Assembly (NCBI RefSeq): GCF_000421265.1
Contig: NZ_ATWN01000001.1
Coordinates: forward strand, 434,001 to 498,000
DNA: 64,000 nt
Direction of reading: 5' to 3'
Source: Thalassospira lucentensis MCCC 1A00383 = DSM 14000
GTDB taxonomy: Bacteria; Pseudomonadota; Alphaproteobacteria; Rhodospirillales; Thalassospiraceae
Within the stretch, counting starts at the first letter, position 1; every line of letters begins with the position of its first letter. This document shows, in pieces, positions 26,243 to 33,558 of the stretch. Position numbers and translations under genes: made by a program. The notes under the pieces are model-generated. The model had not been told where the DNA came from. It was given only the letters and a program-made list of their open reading frames with translations, and searched no databases.

Positions 26243-26884
26243 ATGGGGGCCTTGAAGTTGGTCTTTTCTCGACGTGCATGTTGTGCTGTGTTGGGCATGG
26301 CGATGATGGCGGTTGTTTCTCCGCGGGTTGCGCAATCTGCTGACGTTACGCCGGTTATGCCCTTTGAGAAATATTTTGCTGATCAGCGCGGTGACGGAAA
26401 GTTTCTGCGGTTTAACGCATTTTCTGGCGAAATCCCGGGTAAACGCATCAAAGCATTGCTGCGATCCGGTCAGGTTATCGGTGATCGCATCTTGCTGGCA
26501 GAAGACGTCGCGGTCTATTTCCCGGATGGCTATATTGTTCAGTCACAAACCCGGTTCGGCAAATACATCCCCAAAGTAGGTCTTAAGGCGTCATCGGTTG
26601 TCAAACGCGACCATCTGATGGAAAACCCGCGCTATGCACTGGTCGGAAATTTCGATCAGATTCTTGGTAAAGAATGTGCGCGTAGCGAATACGCCAATGG
26701 TTTCGCAGCCCTTCGGATCAAGCGTGATGGTGTGATGTCACTGGTTCTTGAGACATCGGGCCTGTATGACCCGCTGGTTGACGAACAGACCACCACCTAT
26801 ACCGTTACAAGTGCTGTCCAGTCTGTGTTTATGGGCAATCAGGGTTTGATGCCTGAATTGCTGTTGAAATGCGGGCGAGGTTAA
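26243..26884 (+). CDS. hypothetical exported protein
   Basis: A 213-residue protein with a Sec signal peptide: basic residues (FSRRA), a hydrophobic core, and likely cleavage after AQS near residue 32. The mature part begins ADVTPVMPFEKYF and is of mixed composition with three Cys, two of which (ECARSEY and LLKCGRG) could pair in the periplasm. I recognise no family. GGGGAC precedes the ATG at 26243. A terminator at 26916-26943 closes the unit. Confidence 0.7.
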   Translation: MGALKLVFSRRACCAVLGMAMMAVVSPRVAQSADVTPVMPFEKYFADQRGDGKFLRFNAFSGEIPGKRIKALLRSGQVIGDRILLAEDVAVYFPDGYIVQSQTRFGKYIPKVGLKASSVVKRDHLMENPRYALVGNFDQILGKECARSEYANGFAALRIKRDGVMSLVLETSGLYDPLVDEQTTTYTVTSAVQSVFMGNQGLMPELLLKCGRG

Positions 26885-26915
26885 TTCCGACCGACACCGG
26901 TAACATCAAAGATAC

Positions 26916-26943
26916 AAGGCACCGGAATTCCCGGTGCCTTTTT
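26916..26943 (+). terminator. rho-independent terminator, also between convergent genes
   Basis: A 10-bp stem (AAGGCACCGG/CCGGTGCCTT) around a 5-nt loop, followed by a short T run. It lies between the exported protein gene and the convergent CoA-binding protein gene. Confidence 0.8.
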
Positions 26944-26975
26944 GTTTGTCGATTTGCGATTTACGGCAATATGGC

Positions 26976-27419
26976 TTAGCTGACGTGCCAATCGGCGGCG
27001 AACAGGCGGGGTATTTCAATCGCCGGGCAGCGGTTCATGATAGCAACCAGTCCCGCATCAACCGCCTTATCGGCGGCAGCCACATTGATCACACCAAGTT
27101 GCATCCAGACCGATTTGGCCCCAATCGCGATGGCCTCGTCGATAACACCAGCCGCGTCATCACTGTTGCGGAAAATATCGACCATATCGACCGGTTCATT
27201 GATGTCTGAAAGTTGTCCCACAACCGTCTGCCCGTGAATTTGGTGTCCGGCCTGCCCGGGGTTGACGGGGATAACGTGATATCCGCGATCAAGAAGGAAC
27301 TTTAAAACCCCGTTGGATGGGCGTTCCGGCTTTGGGCTCGCACCGACAAGGGCGATGGTTTTTGTGTTCGATAGCAGTGTTTTAACGCCGCCATCATCCG
27401 GATTTGAAAATTCGGTCAT
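26976..27419 (-). CDS. CoA-binding (Rossmann) domain protein, YccU-like
   Basis: A 147-residue cytosolic protein consisting of a single CoA_binding_2 Rossmann domain. The nucleotide-binding loop is IALVGASPKPERPSNGV, followed by GYHVIPVNPG, VDMVDIFRNS, KSVWMQLGVIN and the late MNRCPAIEIPRL, all in family order. Members resemble the N-terminal part of succinyl-CoA synthetase alpha; their physiological role is not well defined. It is divergent from the MsrQ-like gene. Confidence 0.88.
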   Translation of the reverse strand: MTEFSNPDDGGVKTLLSNTKTIALVGASPKPERPSNGVLKFLLDRGYHVIPVNPGQAGHQIHGQTVVGQLSDINEPVDMVDIFRNSDDAAGVIDEAIAIGAKSVWMQLGVINVAAADKAVDAGLVAIMNRCPAIEIPRLFAADWHVS

Positions 27420-27632
27420 CTCTCACATCCGCTGTTTGTTAAATGTATCACTGCTTTGAAGTTATATGATATTTTTCGCTTGGCAACTGGCAGGCTATTA
27501 ACAGGTGTTCGGGCCGGTGACGTGATCATGGATCGCGGGGGCCTCGCGGAAAGTTGAAAGCGAGTTTAGGTGACGCGCGCTCTAAAAAGCGGTTGTGTGA
27601 CTTATCAGTTCATTTTGACGGACATCTATTGC

Positions 27633-28514
27633 ATGTATCCTTGGCTTGATCCTTCGGGGCGCTTCTCGTTCTTTAAGCTTACAGTCTTTGTGGCCCTTAT
27701 TGTGCCGGGGGTTCTGCTGCTGTGGCCGGTCGTGCTTGAAGGTGGCGCGACCATTCCGGTCAAGGAAGCCATCCTTGAAAGCGGTGATTGGACGATCCGG
27801 ATACTGCTGATATCACTATTGATTACGCCGCTTCGCCGGATCACACGGTTTTCAAAACTGGTGCAAGTGCGCCGCCAGATCGGTGTTGCTGCATTTGTCT
27901 ATGTGATAATTCATCTATCGCTTTATGCGATCAGCCAGAACCTTGATCTTGGCAAAATCGTAAGCGAGATTTTCTTGCGGATTTATCTGACCATCGGGTT
28001 TGCTGCGGTTGTCGGGCTGTCGATCCTTGCTGCGACATCGACGAAGGCTGCCATGCGCAAGCTTGGGGCCAACTGGTCGCGCCTGCACAAGGCAAGCTAT
28101 GGCATTGCCATTTTGGGCGCACTGCATTTCTTTATGCAGTCAAAGATCGACGTCAGCGAAGCGACCCTGATGGCCGGGTTCTTTGTTGCGCTTATGCTTT
28201 ATCGCTTTGCGCATTGGCGCGGGTGGTCCTTGCGCAGTTTTATGCCGCTTCTTGCCGTATCCGTGGTGGCCGGGTTGGCGACGGCGGGTATTGAATATGC
28301 GTGGTACGCGCTTGCAACCGGCGTTCCCGCAGATCGCGTGTTTGCCGCCAATCTTGAATGGATGTGGCCGATGCGCCCGGCCTGGACTGTTTTCCTGACC
28401 GGGCTTTTCATGATCGTTGTCTGTCAGTTTGGGCGCGATGGTGCTGCGCGCACCGTGATTGCAAATGTGATGGCCAGTCTGCGGCTTAAACCGCAGCACT
28501 CGCGCGGCGGGTAA
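27633..28514 (+). CDS. msrQ: MsrQ-like heme-binding membrane protein (ferric-reductase-like transmembrane domain)
   Basis: MsrQ passes electrons through the inner membrane to the periplasmic methionine sulfoxide reductase MsrP. The protein has six or more hydrophobic segments and conserved candidate heme-ligand His in YVIIHLSLYA, RLHKASYGIAI and ALHFFMQ. The N-terminus MYPWLDPSGRFS is typical of alphaproteobacterial members. I start at the ATG at 27633; an in-frame GTG at 27570 adds 21 residues without family character. No msrP gene is present in the window. The last 29 bases overlap the 3' end of the convergent LysE gene. It could alternatively be another ferric-reductase-like protein. Confidence 0.75.
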   Translation: MYPWLDPSGRFSFFKLTVFVALIVPGVLLLWPVVLEGGATIPVKEAILESGDWTIRILLISLLITPLRRITRFSKLVQVRRQIGVAAFVYVIIHLSLYAISQNLDLGKIVSEIFLRIYLTIGFAAVVGLSILAATSTKAAMRKLGANWSRLHKASYGIAILGALHFFMQSKIDVSEATLMAGFFVALMLYRFAHWRGWSLRSFMPLLAVSVVAGLATAGIEYAWYALATGVPADRVFAANLEWMWPMRPAWTVFLTGLFMIVVCQFGRDGAARTVIANVMASLRLKPQHSRGG

Positions 28515-29121
28515 GGGCGGTTAGAAGACCAGCCCCGATCATCACCGCACCGCCGGTGCGGGTCAGGCGGCGCATGGCAGCGGGATTGCGAAACCGTTCG
28601 CGTAAGGCCGATGCCATCACCGCCCAAATCGTTACATTTACCGCCGCCAGAATGACAAAGGTTGTTGTCATGATGATGAACTGTGGCAAGACCGGGCTGC
28701 TTGCGGTGACGAACTGCGGCACAAAGGCGATGAAGAATACAATGCCCTTGGGGTTGAGTGCGGTCACGATATAGGCCTGCAAAAACATCCGTGATGGTCG
28801 GTTGCGCTTGGCGTCGGCGTTGTCTTCAAGCACGCCCGGCTTTTCGCGCCACATCTTGATCCCAAGATAAATCAGATATCCCGCGCCACACAGTTTCAGG
28901 ACGGTAAAAGCATCGGCCGAGGTTGCAAGCAGCGCACCCGCACCGGCAAGCGATACGGTCATCGCGGTTAAATCGCCCAACGCCACACCGGGAACCGTTG
29001 CCCATGCCGTTTGACGACCCTTGCCCAAGGCATAACTTACCACAAGCATGATGGTCGGGCCGGGAATGGCCAGAACAATGGAGCAGGCCACAACATAGGC
29101 AAGCCAGATTTCAATCGACAT
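28486..29121 (-). CDS. LysE/RhtB-family amino-acid exporter
   Basis: An inner-membrane exporter of about 211 residues with about six hydrophobic segments. The family's early motif is IPGPTIMLVVSYALGKGRQTA, followed by the GAGYLIYLGIKMWR helix end and the NPKGIVFFIAFVPQF motif. Members export amino acids or homoserine-like compounds; the substrate is not predictable here. The ATG at 29121 has GGAG about 8 bases upstream. Its 3' end overlaps the convergent MsrQ-like gene by 29 bases. Confidence 0.9.
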   Translation of the reverse strand: MSIEIWLAYVVACSIVLAIPGPTIMLVVSYALGKGRQTAWATVPGVALGDLTAMTVSLAGAGALLATSADAFTVLKLCGAGYLIYLGIKMWREKPGVLEDNADAKRNRPSRMFLQAYIVTALNPKGIVFFIAFVPQFVTASSPVLPQFIIMTTTFVILAAVNVTIWAVMASALRERFRNPAAMRRLTRTGGAVMIGAGLLTALTRRASAAV

Positions 29122-29186
29122 ATCGAAACTCCGCAATGCTGGAATATTGAAAGATTGGGTATTCTTATCTGGTAATGAGGGATCGG

Positions 29187-29981
29187 TTATTCATGGCGCC
29201 ATGTCGGATGGCGTTTTTCGACGAACGCCCCGATACCTTCGCGGGCATCGTGTTTTTGCATGTTGCCGGTCATGACGGCGGATGCATAAGAATACGCGTC
29301 CGAAAGCGGCATTTCGAGTTGCTTGTAAAAGGCCTGCTTGCCGGTTTGCACCGTCATGCCCGACCGTTCGGCAATGCCGTGCGCCAGTTTTGTCGTGGCA
29401 TCGTCAAGGTCGGCGTCGTCGGTGACATCCGACACCAAACCCATGGAAAAGGCCGTTTCGGCAGGGATCGGATCACCGGTCAGCAACATGCGCATGGCAT
29501 GTTTGCGCGCGATATTGCGGCTGAGTGCGACCATCGGGGTTGAACAAAACAACCCGATATTGACCCCCGGTGTGGCGAATTTGGCCGATGTACCCGCCAC
29601 GGCCAGATCGCAACTGGCGACAAGCTGGCATCCAGCCGCGGTCGCCATGCCATGTACCTTGGCAATGACCGGTTGGGGCAGGGTGACGATCCGCATCATC
29701 AGATCACTGCATTGGGAAAACAGGGTGGCGTGTTTGTCGCAGTCCGAAATCCCGTTCATTTCCTTTAAGTCATGACCAGCGCAAAAGACCGGTCCTTCGG
29801 CGGCCAGAATAACGCAGCGGATATCGCGATCAGTGGCGATGGCGTCGAAAATATCGTGCAAGGATTTCATCATCGCGCAGGAAAGTGCGTTTCTGCGTCC
29901 CGGATTGGTAAGGGTTACGGTGGCAACACCGTCTTGATCGTGTCGGGTGGCAAGCGGCGTCTCGATGCGTTCATCAACCAT
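29187..29981 (-). CDS. enoyl-CoA hydratase/isomerase family protein, ECHDC3-like, without the catalytic glutamates
   Basis: A 264-residue crotonase-fold protein. The oxyanion and CoA-binding segments are present: RRNALS, FCAGHDLKEM and KVHGMATAAGCQLVAS. Hydratases have Glu in the GGGCEL and QPE segments; here the matching residues are Gln (AAGCQL) and Gly (ATPGVNIGL), so ordinary hydration is unlikely. This, with the NIGLFCSTPMVALSR block, matches the ECHDC3-type subgroup whose reaction is unclear. The ATG at 29981 has GGGAG 8 bases upstream; a short upstream extension is ignored. It stands alone, 65 bases beyond the LysE start. Confidence 0.85.
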   Translation of the reverse strand: MVDERIETPLATRHDQDGVATVTLTNPGRRNALSCAMMKSLHDIFDAIATDRDIRCVILAAEGPVFCAGHDLKEMNGISDCDKHATLFSQCSDLMMRIVTLPQPVIAKVHGMATAAGCQLVASCDLAVAGTSAKFATPGVNIGLFCSTPMVALSRNIARKHAMRMLLTGDPIPAETAFSMGLVSDVTDDADLDDATTKLAHGIAERSGMTVQTGKQAFYKQLEMPLSDAYSYASAVMTGNMQKHDAREGIGAFVEKRHPTWRHE

Positions 29982-30132
29982 TGGTGTACTCCCTATCAAC
30001 CGCATTCACGCGGTAATTCTTATTTTCTTATACATATTGTCGTAGTAGAATTGCACGTAACAGGAAAAAAATAAAACCCTGCAGGACGCCATTTTGGGGT
30101 GGCTTGCTGCCATATCAGGCGAGTGGCTGTGG

Positions 30133-31017
30133 ATGAGCAAAGATCAAATGCGTAAACCGGGGCGGGCCCCAGGTCGTTTTGTGACGACCAAGACCATTAT
30201 CGAAACCCGCAGGCCCAAGACGCCGGTGGCCGCAACACCGATCAAGCGTTTTGACCGGAAAGACGCAATGGAGCGCGATCTTGACCGGTATCGCGCCGAT
30301 GCCCGTGCACGTTTGTTGCGCAACGGATTTGATGTGCCCGCGTACCTTATGCCCAAACCCCCAGTCAGCGAGGACGAAGAGGGGAATCTCCCTGAAATTG
30401 ATCCGGATGAAGTGCGCGACGTTCACAGCCACGTTATGACAGGCCCGAAGCCAGCCCCGCTGGCCAAGGTTAACAATGCACCGCTTGCGCCGGCCAAAGC
30501 CACAGCAGTCAGCAACGCATCAACCGCCAAGCCATCGCGCCATGTTCATGTACAGGGTGGTGTGGCGCAAAAGCTTCATCGAGCGGCACCCGTAAACGGC
30601 GGTGCTGTTGGCGATGCGCAGACGGCGGGCGAAAACACCGCTTATCAGGATTATATCGACAGTCTGGATGGTGGCCCGACATTGCTTGATCACATGCGGG
30701 GCGACGATGCCCCGATCAAGGGGCGGGTGGATGATCTTAAATCGGCCGAAGAGACAAAATCACGCATTGATCTGCCAGATAATTCGTCCAGTTGGGTGGC
30801 GCGTGATGGGGCTAAAAATACACCCGGCATGAACCGATCAGGTATGGCAAAACCCAAATCAGGGGCACGGCGGCCTAAGCGCCAATCTGCTGGCGGTGCG
30901 CCGCTCAACTGGAACAAGGTCCTGCCAAAGATCGCGGCCTATATGGTTGCGGCTGTTGGTATTGGCTATGTTCTGGTTCTGACGGTCAATCAGTTCTCTG
31001 TGATTTTGGGCAAATAA
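30133..31017 (+). CDS. hypothetical protein with a C-terminal membrane anchor
   Basis: A 294-residue protein whose first 255 residues are hydrophilic and probably disordered: Arg/Lys-rich at the start, then Ala/Pro/Asp-rich. The only hydrophobic segment is at the C-terminus (KIAAYMVAAVGIGYVLVLTV), 8 residues from the end, so it is tail-anchored in the inner membrane with the body in the cytosol (inference). The final 31 residues from LPKI match those of the protein at 31336 in length and spacing. I chose the ATG at 30133; a TTG further upstream is open. The function is unknown. Confidence 0.6.
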   Translation: MSKDQMRKPGRAPGRFVTTKTIIETRRPKTPVAATPIKRFDRKDAMERDLDRYRADARARLLRNGFDVPAYLMPKPPVSEDEEGNLPEIDPDEVRDVHSHVMTGPKPAPLAKVNNAPLAPAKATAVSNASTAKPSRHVHVQGGVAQKLHRAAPVNGGAVGDAQTAGENTAYQDYIDSLDGGPTLLDHMRGDDAPIKGRVDDLKSAEETKSRIDLPDNSSSWVARDGAKNTPGMNRSGMAKPKSGARRPKRQSAGGAPLNWNKVLPKIAAYMVAAVGIGYVLVLTVNQFSVILGK

Positions 31018-31335
31018 ACGCTGCCCATTGTCTGCCGCATTCACCATATAAACTATGAGAGTATCAAGCCGTTCGGTGCCGAAGAAAGATATTTGGCATG
31101 GGCGGTTGACCCATTGGGCAATCAATGTTGTCGATGGGGCTTAAGATGAGTGGCAGACGTCAGGCATGTTTGGGGCATGGTCTGACGATCATGTGAAAAG
31201 CCTGCCATATAATAAAGACTACACACGATTTTGGGGCATTATGGGTGAGGGGATGTGTGAACATTCGTGATCCGGGCCGCCTAAACAATTTGGCCGGGAT
31301 GAGGGGGCGACGTTAACCCTTGGTTCGGAGGCAGC
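31018..31335. other. spacer between the two tail-anchored protein genes
   Basis: These 318 bases contain no convincing gene. An imperfect dyad with GTCAG...CTGAC and CATG...CATG arms spans about 31159-31188 and has no T run. The right end carries GGAGG just before the next start. Confidence 0.45.
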
Positions 31336-31644
31336 GTGTGGCGCTGTAAAGTCGCTATGACAAGTGATGTAAAAGGTCAGGAAGACCGCCGTCCGGTATA
31401 TCTTCCCGAGAACCGCCATCATTGGGCATCCAATGATGAAGTCGATAAACCTGTGGTCGATGTTACGCGTGGACCGATCCGGGCCCGATTTCGGCGTAAC
31501 CGGAACACCGGGCCGTCGATGTCGGTGGGGGAATGGATGCGCGCCAACCTTCCAAAGATCGGGGCAACATCAATTGTTGCGATTGTCATTCTGTGTGTTG
31601 TTGCCACGATCTATACCGATATGGCCCGTATTGTGATGGATTAA
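31336..31644 (+). CDS. small protein with a C-terminal membrane anchor, related in its tail to the upstream gene
   Basis: A 102-residue protein: a hydrophilic, Arg-rich cytosolic part (RRPVYLPENRHHW, RARFRRNRN) and one hydrophobic segment near residues 75-92 close to the C-terminus. From LPKI to the end it has 31 residues, exactly as in the protein at 30133, with nine identical positions. The GTG at 31336 has GGAGG 4 bases upstream; the first ATG is at 31357. No known family. Confidence 0.6.
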   Translation: MWRCKVAMTSDVKGQEDRRPVYLPENRHHWASNDEVDKPVVDVTRGPIRARFRRNRNTGPSMSVGEWMRANLPKIGATSIVAIVILCVVATIYTDMARIVMD

Positions 31645-31704
31645 CGCAACGTCGAATGAGCGTTGTGCTTTGGTCGTAGGTTGGGCAATGCGTGTCTGTA
31701 AATA

Positions 31705-31720
31705 TTGACGTTAACGTAAA
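31705..31720. promoter_or_regulatory. MerR/LiuR-type operator upstream of the PaaI thioesterase gene
   Basis: TTGACGTTAACGTAAA is a 16-bp palindrome with one mismatch; it overlaps a second perfect dyad TAACGT/ACGTTA (31712-31725). It resembles the TTTACGTTNACGTAAA-like sites of MerR-family regulators such as LiuR that control branched-chain and fatty acyl-CoA catabolism. It lies about 75 bases before the thioesterase start. Confidence 0.5.
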
Positions 31721-31793
31721 CGTTATGTCAGTCTTCCGGTTGATGATGAAAGATGCTGTATCAAGCAAGACAGCACAGCAGGGAGACGACCCA

Positions 31794-32237
31794 ATGACCC
31801 ACACCCAAACCTTTCCGGCAGGTTCTGGTATCACGCCAGCCGATTTCGATGCCATCATGCGTGAAAAAGTGCCGTTTGTCGGGGACATGGGGGTGATCAC
31901 TGAACGGTTGACCGATGACACCGCCACGTTGCGTTTGCCGTTTAACGAACGGTATTTACGTCCGGGCAATGTCGTGACCGGCCCGGCGATTTTTGCGCTG
32001 GCCGATATTGCGCTTTATGCCGTGGCGTGGCTGGTCGTGCCCAAGGCCGATCTGGCGGTGACGACCGAAGCGACGGTGCATTTCCTGTCCGGGGCCAAGC
32101 CCGGTGATTTGATTGCCGAGGCCAAAATCCTTAAGGCGGGCAGGCGGCTTTTGATTGCGGAATGTCATATAAGGTCTGCTGTCGATGACAGCCTGTGTGC
32201 GCATGTGATTGGCACATATGCGATGCCACCGGCGTAA
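31794..32237 (+). CDS. PaaI-family hotdog thioesterase
   Basis: A 147-residue hotdog-fold thioesterase of the PaaI type, which hydrolyses acyl- or phenylacetyl-CoA thioesters. Family positions include LRLPFNERYLRPGNVVTGPAIFALADIA, with the catalytic Asp near residue 72, then TTEATVHFLSGAKPGD. The ATG at 31794 has GGGAG 8 bases upstream and gives normal length; the longer upstream frame lacks conservation. The LiuR-like operator upstream suggests control together with acyl-CoA catabolism. Confidence 0.85.
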   Translation: MTHTQTFPAGSGITPADFDAIMREKVPFVGDMGVITERLTDDTATLRLPFNERYLRPGNVVTGPAIFALADIALYAVAWLVVPKADLAVTTEATVHFLSGAKPGDLIAEAKILKAGRRLLIAECHIRSAVDDSLCAHVIGTYAMPPA

Positions 32238-32309
32238 AAACCGGATAAAATAGTGTGGTAAAATAATACCTCGTTATTTAAGTTATTGATTTGAAAAGAA
32301 ATATTCCTG

Positions 32310-32337
32310 TTGTTTTCCTGTTGAATACTGGCATAAT
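32310..32337 (+). promoter_or_regulatory. candidate sigma-70 promoter of rplM-rpsI
   Basis: TTGTTT (32310-32315), a 16-base spacer, then CATAAT (32332-32337). Transcription would start near 32344 and give a leader of about 55 nt before rplM. Plausible but not unique in this AT-rich stretch. Confidence 0.45.
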
Positions 32338-32352
32338 GCGCCGACTTTCAAC

Positions 32353-32368
32353 GAGGGAACATTCCCTC
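32353..32368 (+). promoter_or_regulatory. hairpin in the rplM leader, candidate L13 autoregulatory site
   Basis: GAGGGAA and TTCCCTC are separated by two bases, forming a perfect stem-loop 30 bases before the rplM start. In E. coli, L13 represses its own rplM-rpsI mRNA; whether this hairpin serves that purpose here is inference. Confidence 0.4.
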
Positions 32369-32398
32369 CGTGGAACCCAGTTTTCGAGTATAGAAATA

Positions 32399-32866
32399 AT
32401 GAAAACCTTCTCTGCGACACCGAGCGACATTGAGCGCAAATGGTTCGTGGTCGACGCCCAAGACGTCGTCCTTGGCCGCCTTGCTGCTGTTGTTGCCAAT
32501 CGTCTTCGTGGTAAGCACAAAGCGATGTTTACTCCGCACATGGATTGTGGCGATCATATCGTCATCGTCAATGCTGAAAAAATCAAACTTACCGGCCGTA
32601 AACTTCAGAACAAGAAGTTCTATTGGCACACCGGTTATCCGGGCGGTATCAAAGAACGCACCATGGACAAGCTCCTGAACGGTGAGCATCCGGAACGCGT
32701 GATCATCAAAGCTGTTGAGCGTATGATGTCCCGTGGCCCGCTGCGCAGCCAGGTTCTTTCCAAGTTGCACGTCTATGCAGGCACCGAGCATCCGCATGAC
32801 GCTCAGAAGCCGGAAGTCCTCGACGTTGCGGCTATGAACGAAAAGAATAAGCGGAGTGCTAAGTAA
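32399..32866 (+). CDS. rplM: 50S ribosomal protein L13
   Basis: L13 binds 23S rRNA early in large-subunit assembly. The 155-residue product from the ATG at 32399 starts [15 protein letters not shown], as in related L13 proteins; an upstream in-frame ATG at 32291 would add 36 residues without similarity. Motifs include [41 protein letters not shown], and [24 protein letters not shown]. The stop shares one base with the rpsI start (TAATG at 32864-32868). Codon use is that of a highly expressed gene. Confidence 0.97.
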   Translation: MKTFSATPSDIERKWFVVDAQDVVLGRLAAVVANRLRGKHKAMFTPHMDCGDHIVIVNAEKIKLTGRKLQNKKFYWHTGYPGGIKERTMDKLLNGEHPERVIIKAVERMMSRGPLRSQVLSKLHVYAGTEHPHDAQKPEVLDVAAMNEKNKRSAK

Positions 32867-33357
32867 TGGCCGAAACTAAAACTCTTGAAGATCTCAAGGA
32901 TCTGGCACAGGGCGGCGAAACCGTTTCTGCAGCTGCAGAAGGCACCCTGCCGGAACCAAAGATCGACGCACAGGGCCGTTCCTATGCAACTGGCCGTCGT
33001 AAGAACGCAATTGCACGTGTCTGGATTAAACCGGGCTCAGGCAAAGTCACCGTCAATGGCCGCGAATTCGAAGATTACTTCGGTCGTCCGGTTCTGCGCA
33101 TGGTGATCAACCAGCCGTTCACCGTCACCGATCGTAAAGATCAGTTTGACGTTGTTTGCACCGTTAACGGTGGTGGCCTTTCTGGTCAGGCCGGTGCGGT
33201 TCGTCACGGTATCTCACGTGCACTGACCTCCTTTGAGCCGGCACTGCGTCCGTCGCTTAAAGCTGGTGGGTTCCTTACCCGTGACTCACGTGCAGTCGAA
33301 CGTAAAAAATACGGTCGTGCAAAAGCGCGTCGTAGCTTCCAGTTCTCGAAACGTTAA
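32866..33357 (+). CDS. rpsI: 30S ribosomal protein S9
   Basis: S9 lies at the head of the 30S subunit with its C-terminal tail reaching the P-site tRNA. The conserved region starts near residue 38 with [19 protein letters not shown], followed by [18 protein letters not shown] and the invariant tail ending in FQFSKR. The first 35 residues are an extra acidic extension ([17 protein letters not shown]), common in alphaproteobacterial S9. It overlaps the rplM stop by one base and shares its terminator at 33393-33421. Confidence 0.97.
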   Translation: MAETKTLEDLKDLAQGGETVSAAAEGTLPEPKIDAQGRSYATGRRKNAIARVWIKPGSGKVTVNGREFEDYFGRPVLRMVINQPFTVTDRKDQFDVVCTVNGGGLSGQAGAVRHGISRALTSFEPALRPSLKAGGFLTRDSRAVERKKYGRAKARRSFQFSKR

Positions 33358-33392
33358 TTCGTTTCCGGGCAGTACGCCCAACATTTTATTGG

Positions 33393-33421
33393 AAAAGCGT
33401 CACTTTCGAGTGGCGCTTTTT
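33393..33421 (+). terminator. terminator of the rplM-rpsI operon
   Basis: A 12-bp stem (AAAAGCGTCACT with AGTGGCGCTTTT, one wobble) capped by a TTCG tetraloop and followed by T, 36 bases past the rpsI stop. Confidence 0.9.
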
Positions 33422-33483
33422 CTGTTTGTGGTAGCGCATTCGGGTGGCATTCGGCTGTGATTTTGCCTGTCGGCAAAGCCAAT

Positions 33484-33523
33484 AAAAAGCGGCGTCTTTT
33501 CAGGTGAAAGACGCCGCTTTTTT
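33484..33523 (-). terminator. terminator of lldD, bidirectional
   Basis: A perfect 16-bp stem (33484-33499 with 33507-33522, GCGGCGTC core) around a 7-nt loop, with A5 and T6 at its ends. It lies 36 bases past the minus-strand lldD stop. Confidence 0.92.
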
Positions 33524-33558
33524 GTTTGATTTTGAGACACGTAACGGTGTCTGCTGCG

